A stretch of 64,000 bases of DNA from Virgibacillus sp. SK37 (GTDB lineage Bacteria; Bacillota; Bacilli; Bacillales; Amphibacillaceae), in assembly GCF_000725285.1 (NCBI RefSeq), contig NZ_CP007161.1, positions 1,473,911 to 1,537,910 on the forward strand, read 5' to 3'. The notes under the pieces were generated by a model, which made no database searches, was not told the DNA's origin, and saw only the letters and a program-made list of their open reading frames with translations. The stretch's first letter is position 1. The number at the start of each line of letters is the position of its first letter. Positions 59,398 to 64,000 of this stretch are shown here, one piece after another. Both the position numbers and the translations under genes were made by a program.

Positions 59398-60051
59398 TTA
59401 AAACCCCTCCCTCATATTACGATATTGATGTCTTTTCAAAAAACGTAGGGTGTCAAATCTTTCTACAGAGGCCTGGGATACATTTTTGCCAATGCGTACC
59501 ATTAGACAATTTGCCGGATGGGATATTATTTCTGGATCGTCTGTTGGGGCAGGTACAAGCCCTCCAGCAGCCATCATCTTTTCCATGACTTTTCGATAAT
59601 CCCAAATACTTAGACGAGTTCTGTCAAGATCCCAATGCCAGTAATACTCTGTAGAGATAACAATATAATTCTCCATATATTCATCTAGCATGGATACCTT
59701 TAATAAATTGGATGCAATTTTTGCCCCGCGATAAGCAGGGATTACTTCGATAGCTCCCAATTCAATGAGTTCTTCCATATTAAATTCAGACCACCTTTCC
59801 AGAGGGTCTGGATGCAAATAAGTTACATATCCAACTATCGTGTCTTCCGTACGTGCAATAATAAGGCGTCCTTCCGGGAAATCAGCTATACTTTGGATAG
59901 CTTCAAACTGTTTAGGCGCTGGTCGGAATGCTGTTAAATGCTCATGAAAATGGTATTTTTTTAATTCAACTGAGGATAAAGGACCTTCAATGGTAATTGC
60001 TTCGTCTGCTGTGTGCTTTGTTAAGGAATGGTAGTTTTTCGTATGCTCCAA
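59398..60051 (-). CDS. acuA: AcuA, GNAT-type protein lysine acetyltransferase
   Basis: A 217-residue GNAT acetyltransferase. Residues ~55-140 hold the fold, with IEVIPAYRGAKIASNLLKVS, whose YRGAKIASNL is the acetyl-CoA pyrophosphate loop (R/Q-x-x-G-x-A). In B. subtilis AcuA acetylates AcsA and shuts it off. The start is a TTG at 60051 after GGTGGTGAAATGA. In relatives acsA lies divergently next to it; here it is missing. Confidence 0.88.
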   Translation of the reverse strand: MEHTKNYHSLTKHTADEAITIEGPLSSVELKKYHFHEHLTAFRPAPKQFEAIQSIADFPEGRLIIARTEDTIVGYVTYLHPDPLERWSEFNMEELIELGAIEVIPAYRGAKIASNLLKVSMLDEYMENYIVISTEYYWHWDLDRTRLSIWDYRKVMEKMMAAGGLVPAPTDDPEIISHPANCLMVRIGKNVSQASVERFDTLRFLKRHQYRNMREGF

Positions 60052-60289
60052 TCATTTCACCACCTGTTTAAAATAATGTTAGTTAATTATGCGCTCACTT
60101 TTATTATACTAGATATAGCTATATAATTTTAGTTATTTATAGAATTTGTTGAAATAATCTCACATATGGTATGCAAATTCATTATTAGAAGCTTGATAAT
60201 TTTTTTATGGAAGAAATATGATTTATTGTTAAAAGTTCTGCGTAGTTGGAGGAAAATGCGACCTAACTTGGTTGATAAAAAGCTCAGTG

Positions 60290-60570
60290 AAATATTTGAG
60301 AAGAAGCGCCCCATTGATTTTCGTTGCATGCGGACGCTTTCACACCTCCGGGTACAAGTGCGACATCTGCTCGCTACCTCGCAGTGTCTTCTTTGCCGCC
60401 GGCATGGCTTCAGCCGCTTCCTCCGCTACGCTCCGTGCAGGGTCTTCAGCTCATGCTATTCCGGCAGGAGTCGCCGCATTACACTCCAATCAATTTGTAT
60501 GAGCTTTAATATTTCACATGCAAAGTGGGCTTTTCACTTGTCCTTGACGATGTTAATCGAGCTTTTCAGC
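60290..60570 (+). repeat. Dispersed intergenic repeat, copy B, with 55-bp insertion
   Basis: Same family and orientation as the repeat at 3541-3760: it keeps the GAAGAAGC(G)CCCATTGATT and CCTTGACGATG outer sequences. After CGGACGCTTT it carries ~55 extra bases (about 60339-60394, CACACCTCCGGGTACAAGTG and on) before rejoining at CCGCCGGCATGGC. The insert ends in a repeated CTTT. The flanking DNA 60052-60289 shows nothing recognisable. Confidence 0.8.
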
Positions 60571-60647
60571 ATACCATAACAAAGTTAGTTCGCATTTTAT
60601 ATATAATCCATAGTTACTAATCTAGACACATGTGTTATTGAACTAAC

Positions 60648-60687
60648 AAAAAGCCAGCTGTGATTTTTTCCACAGCTGGCTTTTTTA
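60648..60687 (-). terminator. Rho-independent terminator of the penicillin-binding protein gene
   Basis: A 15-bp perfect stem, AAAAAGCCAGCTGTG/CACAGCTGGCTTTTT (60648-60662/60671-60685), works on both strands and lies 20 bases past the stop. Confidence 0.88.
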
Positions 60688-60706
60688 ATTATTATGAGTG
60701 AGAGGC

Positions 60707-63703
60707 TTATGGATTGGCATTTTCCTCATTATCACTATCGTTGGCTTCTCCGCCATTATTTTCATCTGATGCTTCTGAATCTTGGTTCTCATCATCTGGT
60801 TTAGGATCGTTCTGCTCTTCTTTATCTTTCTTATCCTTATTTTCGTCTTTTTTGTCATCAGGTTTTTTTTCATCTTTTTTCTTATCCTGATTCTTGTCTG
60901 GTTTTTCTGGTTCCTTTTTAGTTGTATCTCCAACAATCAGTTCTTTGGAAGGGGAAGACTCCCTGCCAAAATAGTCTACCGCTTTTACCCGATATACCGC
61001 GTTACCGCCGCCTATTTGATAGGAAGTATCTACTGTGCTCCCGACAAGGGATAAATCTCCGCCAGCGTTTGCTTTATAAATACGATAGCCGACTACATCA
61101 TTGCTCCCCGATTTACTCCATGTCAACTTACCACCTGATTTAGAAAGAGAGGATGGTGCTGCAGGGGATTTTCCATCATCTTTTATGGCACTTCCAACCT
61201 TGCCGCCACTTGGTCCGCTGATTTTATTCCACTTTTCCGTTTCTGTCCTTGGATAAAGTTGCGAAAGATCACTAAGATTATCATAACCATTGCGTTTTAA
61301 CCATTCTGGATTAAATGCTAAGCCGTCACCTTTTACAAACTCACTTGGCGTATTTGGCCCTGCTACGACAGCTTTACCATTAACCGTTACATAGCTGCCG
61401 CCGATTAGACTATCATCCTTTTTAGTAGGAACATACTTGACGTTAAATAGGTCACTTTTAACTAACCCGGCTTTTGCACAAAGTTCAGATGGTAACATTC
61501 CGGATATCGCACAATAGCTTCTACTTACAATGCCATCCGGACGCTTGAATCGGTCAGAAGGTGTGATAAGCTCTGGTTTAATTTCTGCAGCGCTATTTAT
61601 TAACTGTGCCCATAGTTTAATATTTCGTTGGCTATAGCTTAGAGACATTCCAGTATTGTATATGGAGTGTGGTGTATCGTAACCAATCCACGTACCAAAC
61701 GTCACATTTGGATTTGTTGCAATAAACCATGCATCTTTATAATCCTGGGATGTTCCTGTTTTACCTGCCCAATCAACGCCACCATTGCTTAGCTGGGATT
61801 TTAAATATGCGCCAGTTCCTTGATTTATAACATCACGCATCATATCGACAGTTAAATACGTTGTTTGTGGTGAAAACACGTCAGTTGGCTTTGTTTCATG
61901 TTGGTAAATTACATCACCGTCATTTGTAGTTATTTTTTCAATCATATAACCATCAACAAACTTACCGTTATTTCCAAAGGTGGAAAAAGCACTCACGTTC
62001 TCTTCAACTGTAATTCCTTTATCAGTAGCCCCGATGGCTAATGAAGGATATGCCTGCTCTTTTTTGGTTAACGTACTAATTCCCATTTTATTTACTAAAT
62101 ATTCTTTTGCAGGGTTTTCATGAATCATCCTTGTGTAAATTTCAGCTGCGGGCATGTTATATGAATTAGTAAGTGCTTTTCTTGCAGATACTATTCCATA
62201 ATGTCCGCCCCCGTAGTTACTAGGCTTGTTATATTCCCAACCGGGCAACTTCTTTGCATAGTCAGCTAGAACCGAACCAGGCTGAATATATCCTTTCTCC
62301 ATAGCGGGAGCATAATCTAACAGTGGTTTAATCGTACTACCTGGTGACCGGAGTGTTTCAGTTGCATGTCTATTTTGATTGTCCTCATGGCCACGGCCAC
62401 CTACAAAGCTAATAATTTTACCTGTACTATTTTCTCTTAATACAGCCCCGGTTTGGACTTTTTCAGTTATTTCCACTGTTTTGCCGGTTTCCGGATCAGT
62501 ATCGGTAAATGTACGGTCAGGTCCATAATGCTCGTAGTTCTTTGCTACTTTTTGAAACACATCGTAAATTTTCTTGTCTATTGTTGAGTAGATGTGAAAC
62601 CCGTCAGTTTCAATAGATCGTTCCGCGAGAATTGAATATTCTTCATTTAATTTTTTATTGTTTTCCACATCTTTCAATGTGTATCCATCTTTTTCAATTA
62701 GATATTCTTTTATAATATCTTTTGCTCTTTCTTGTATTTCCACAGTCAAGTATGGGTATTCCTCAATTGGTGATTTCTTGCCTTTGGCGAAATCTGATTT
62801 AATATCGTATGCTAAAGCTTCTTTGTATTGCTTTTCTGAAATATATTCTGCTTCAAACATTCTATTGAGTACAGTTTTCATTCTGTTTATTCCAGGCTGC
62901 AAACCATTTTCTTCTTTCAACTCGCCCCCATTTGCAAAAGGTGTATAAGCGGAAGGGCTTTGTGGCAGGCCGGCCAGATATGCTGCCTGTGCCAAGTTTA
63001 CTTCGTCCGCATTTAAACCGAATATACCTTGAGCAGCTGTTTGAATACCAGCGATGTTTTGACCGGAAGCATTTCTACCATATGGAACGATGTTCAAATA
63101 TGCTTCCAGGATCTCGTCTTTTTCAAAGAAACGTTCTAATCTTAAGGCAAGAAGTATTTCTTTTGCTTTCCTCTCAAAAGATACTTCGTTAGTTAGGATT
63201 TGGTTTTTAATTAACTGCTGAGTTAATGTACTACCACCAGTCTTAACATCGGAATTAAGAGCTTCCTGCATAATAGCTCTTACGATTGCTTTTGGAACTA
63301 CTCCTTTATGTTCTTCAAAATATTCATCTTCCGTAGCAATTACTGCATCAATTAAGGTTGGTGATATTTTATCTAACGAGGTCTCTTCTCTATGTATGTC
63401 GGATCGCACATCGCCCAAATAAATTTTATCAGCAAAATAGAGACTTGTAGTTTCTTCATAATTATATATGTCTTTTTTCATCGCTTCTTTGTTTCGAATT
63501 GGTTCATCTTTTACTAATGAGGCAAAGTAGCCAGCTCCAATTCCTCCTGCAAAGAACATACCTATGAAACTAATAATCAGAAAGAATAGAATAACATTCC
63601 AAACTACATCATAGGTAACCCGCGAAGACTTTTGAACCTTTCCTGTTTTCCACAAGTGTTTGAATTTGTTACTATATTTTTGAAATAATTGCTTGAAATC
63701 CAT
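60707..63703 (-). CDS. Class A penicillin-binding protein (PBP1A type) with C-terminal FN3-like domain
   Basis: A 998-residue bifunctional wall synthase. One N-terminal membrane helix (~35-57), then the GT51 glycosyltransferase (VIATEDEYFEEHKGVVPKAI with the catalytic Glu near residue 123, GGSTLTQQLIKNQ), then the transpeptidase with SPGSTIKPLL (SxxK, about 453), SYNMPAAEIY (SxN, about 513) and WAGKTGTSQDYKD (KTG, about 646). Residues ~840-925 look like a fibronectin-III or similar beta domain, and the end is a long Lys/Asp/Glu- and Pro-rich tail of about 80 residues. ATG at 63703 follows GGAGGTTTTGCT. It is larger than most Bacillus class A PBPs because of the tail. Confidence 0.92.
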   Translation of the reverse strand: MDFKQLFQKYSNKFKHLWKTGKVQKSSRVTYDVVWNVILFFLIISFIGMFFAGGIGAGYFASLVKDEPIRNKEAMKKDIYNYEETTSLYFADKIYLGDVRSDIHREETSLDKISPTLIDAVIATEDEYFEEHKGVVPKAIVRAIMQEALNSDVKTGGSTLTQQLIKNQILTNEVSFERKAKEILLALRLERFFEKDEILEAYLNIVPYGRNASGQNIAGIQTAAQGIFGLNADEVNLAQAAYLAGLPQSPSAYTPFANGGELKEENGLQPGINRMKTVLNRMFEAEYISEKQYKEALAYDIKSDFAKGKKSPIEEYPYLTVEIQERAKDIIKEYLIEKDGYTLKDVENNKKLNEEYSILAERSIETDGFHIYSTIDKKIYDVFQKVAKNYEHYGPDRTFTDTDPETGKTVEITEKVQTGAVLRENSTGKIISFVGGRGHEDNQNRHATETLRSPGSTIKPLLDYAPAMEKGYIQPGSVLADYAKKLPGWEYNKPSNYGGGHYGIVSARKALTNSYNMPAAEIYTRMIHENPAKEYLVNKMGISTLTKKEQAYPSLAIGATDKGITVEENVSAFSTFGNNGKFVDGYMIEKITTNDGDVIYQHETKPTDVFSPQTTYLTVDMMRDVINQGTGAYLKSQLSNGGVDWAGKTGTSQDYKDAWFIATNPNVTFGTWIGYDTPHSIYNTGMSLSYSQRNIKLWAQLINSAAEIKPELITPSDRFKRPDGIVSRSYCAISGMLPSELCAKAGLVKSDLFNVKYVPTKKDDSLIGGSYVTVNGKAVVAGPNTPSEFVKGDGLAFNPEWLKRNGYDNLSDLSQLYPRTETEKWNKISGPSGGKVGSAIKDDGKSPAAPSSLSKSGGKLTWSKSGSNDVVGYRIYKANAGGDLSLVGSTVDTSYQIGGGNAVYRVKAVDYFGRESSPSKELIVGDTTKKEPEKPDKNQDKKKDEKKPDDKKDENKDKKDKEEQNDPKPDDENQDSEASDENNGGEANDSDNEENANP

Positions 63704-63729
63704 AGCAAAACCTCCTAAATTCAAGTACT

Positions 63730-63738
63730 ATTATAGCA
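63730..63738 (-). promoter_or_regulatory. Extended -10 promoter of the PBP gene
   Basis: On the minus strand TGCTATAAT is an extended -10 about 30 bases upstream of the ATG; no good -35 is visible, as is common for extended -10 promoters. Confidence 0.5.
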
Positions 63739-63776
63739 TAATTAAAATTAAGGGGTATACAAAATTTATAAGTACC

Positions 63777-63805
63777 TTGCATTTAAAAATGGAATATGGT
63801 ATTAA
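63777..63805 (+). promoter_or_regulatory. SigA-type promoter for the rightward T-box transcript
   Basis: TTGCAT (63777-63782), 17 bp, TATTAA (63800-63805). It lies just before the T-box leader and points out of the window. Confidence 0.5.
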
Positions 63806-63832
63806 TAAATATACTATATTATTTTGCAATGA

Positions 63833-64000
63833 AGGAATTAGAGTAGTTATGCAGATCACTGTTTAAAGAGACCTGACGGTTGGTGTGAGTCAGGACAAAT
63901 TTGCAAGCGAATTACAATCTGGAGCAGACTTTCCTTTTATCTATATACAGACAACTGGAAAGCGGTGGAAACATCGTTAACAATCCTAAGTGGCAAATTT
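63833..64000 (+). promoter_or_regulatory. T-box riboswitch leader, Tyr specifier (tyrS expected downstream)
   Basis: The left part of a T-box leader: GAATTAGAGTAG (AGTA-type stem I bulge), AGAGACCTGACGGTTGGTGT with GAGTCAGG (distal stem I with the GGTTGGTGTGA loop), and GAATTACAATC, whose TAC (63913-63915) sits at the specifier position and reads Tyr. AAAGCGGTGG and the trailing bases fit the stem III region. The antiterminator and gene lie beyond the edge. In B. subtilis tyrS is next to acsA-acuABC, which agrees. Confidence 0.75.

Noticed and set aside
60166..60579. Frames of 60-137 codons across repeat copy B
   Set aside because: The DNA is an intergenic repeat also found at 3.5 kb, where the frame is not kept.
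60782..61054. Hydrophobic frame opposite the PBP tail
   Set aside because: It is the complement of the Lys/Asp-rich low-complexity tail, which gives Phe/Ile/Val runs by necessity.

Overview
The window is chromosome from a low-GC, spore-forming member of the Bacillaceae, most likely from the Virgibacillus/Oceanobacillus/Lentibacillus neighbourhood. This rests on the 16S rRNA, the spore genes (GerA-type receptor, SpoVIF, SspO-like and YjcZ-type proteins), Bacillus-type sigma-factor promoters, and a long block whose gene order matches the Bacillus subtilis ytfP-to-tyrS region. The sodium-type MotP/MotS stator fits a salt- or alkali-adapted bacterium. Genus-level naming is inference.

Layout. 1-7.4 kb: an edge-truncated C39-like peptidase, a phosphodiesterase, HmoB, a YjcZ micro-protein, a LOV-STAS photoreceptor (YtvA), two intergenic repeats, an alkaline-phosphatase-superfamily protein, an SspO-like spore protein behind a clear SigG promoter, a CaCA-type exchanger broken by one extra base, and a TM2 protein. 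7.6-15.2 kb: a large UPF0182 membrane protein, two more YjcZ micro-proteins behind a SigK-type promoter, a glycine-rich protein, a DUF2268 protease, YppG, SpoVIF, a PP-loop ATPase and a POT peptide transporter. 15.2-23.1 kb: an inverted-ended repeat, YdbS/YdbT, a GerB-GerA-GerC germination operon with a SigG promoter, UvsE and a CBS protein. 23.2-28.6 kb: one rRNA operon (16S-23S-5S, no spacer tRNAs) whose spacer carries a structured insert inside the 23S processing stem. 28.7-30.1 kb: an intact ISL3-family insertion sequence with a perfect 8-bp target duplication, followed by a 52-bp tandem repeat array and a dicarboxylate symporter.

32-60 kb is the conserved block: ytfP, ytgP/murJ (frameshifted at an A7 tract), ytzG, ytlP, a YtlQ-like gene, ytmP, ytzH, trmB, ytnP, ytzB, ytoP, a DUF84 NTPase, a TnpB element whose right end has rewritten the last codon and stop of ytoQ, then ytpP, ytpQ, ytpR, sftA, a nicotinate phosphoribosyltransferase-like gene, murC, ytxGH (SigB promoter), aroA, ccpA, motPS and acuCBA. 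Two usual members are missing: ytxJ after ytxH, and acsA beside acuA. The window ends with a class A penicillin-binding protein and, divergently, a T-box leader with a UAC (Tyr) specifier, so tyrS should start just outside.

Main points for a second look: three single-base disruptions in homopolymers (ytvA 3' end, the exchanger's second codon, murJ), which are either sequence errors, real lesions or slippage sites; the TnpB element and its effect on ytoQ; the rRNA spacer insert; and several repeat families. No clearly new multi-gene system was found; most of the window is ordinary Bacillaceae core genome.
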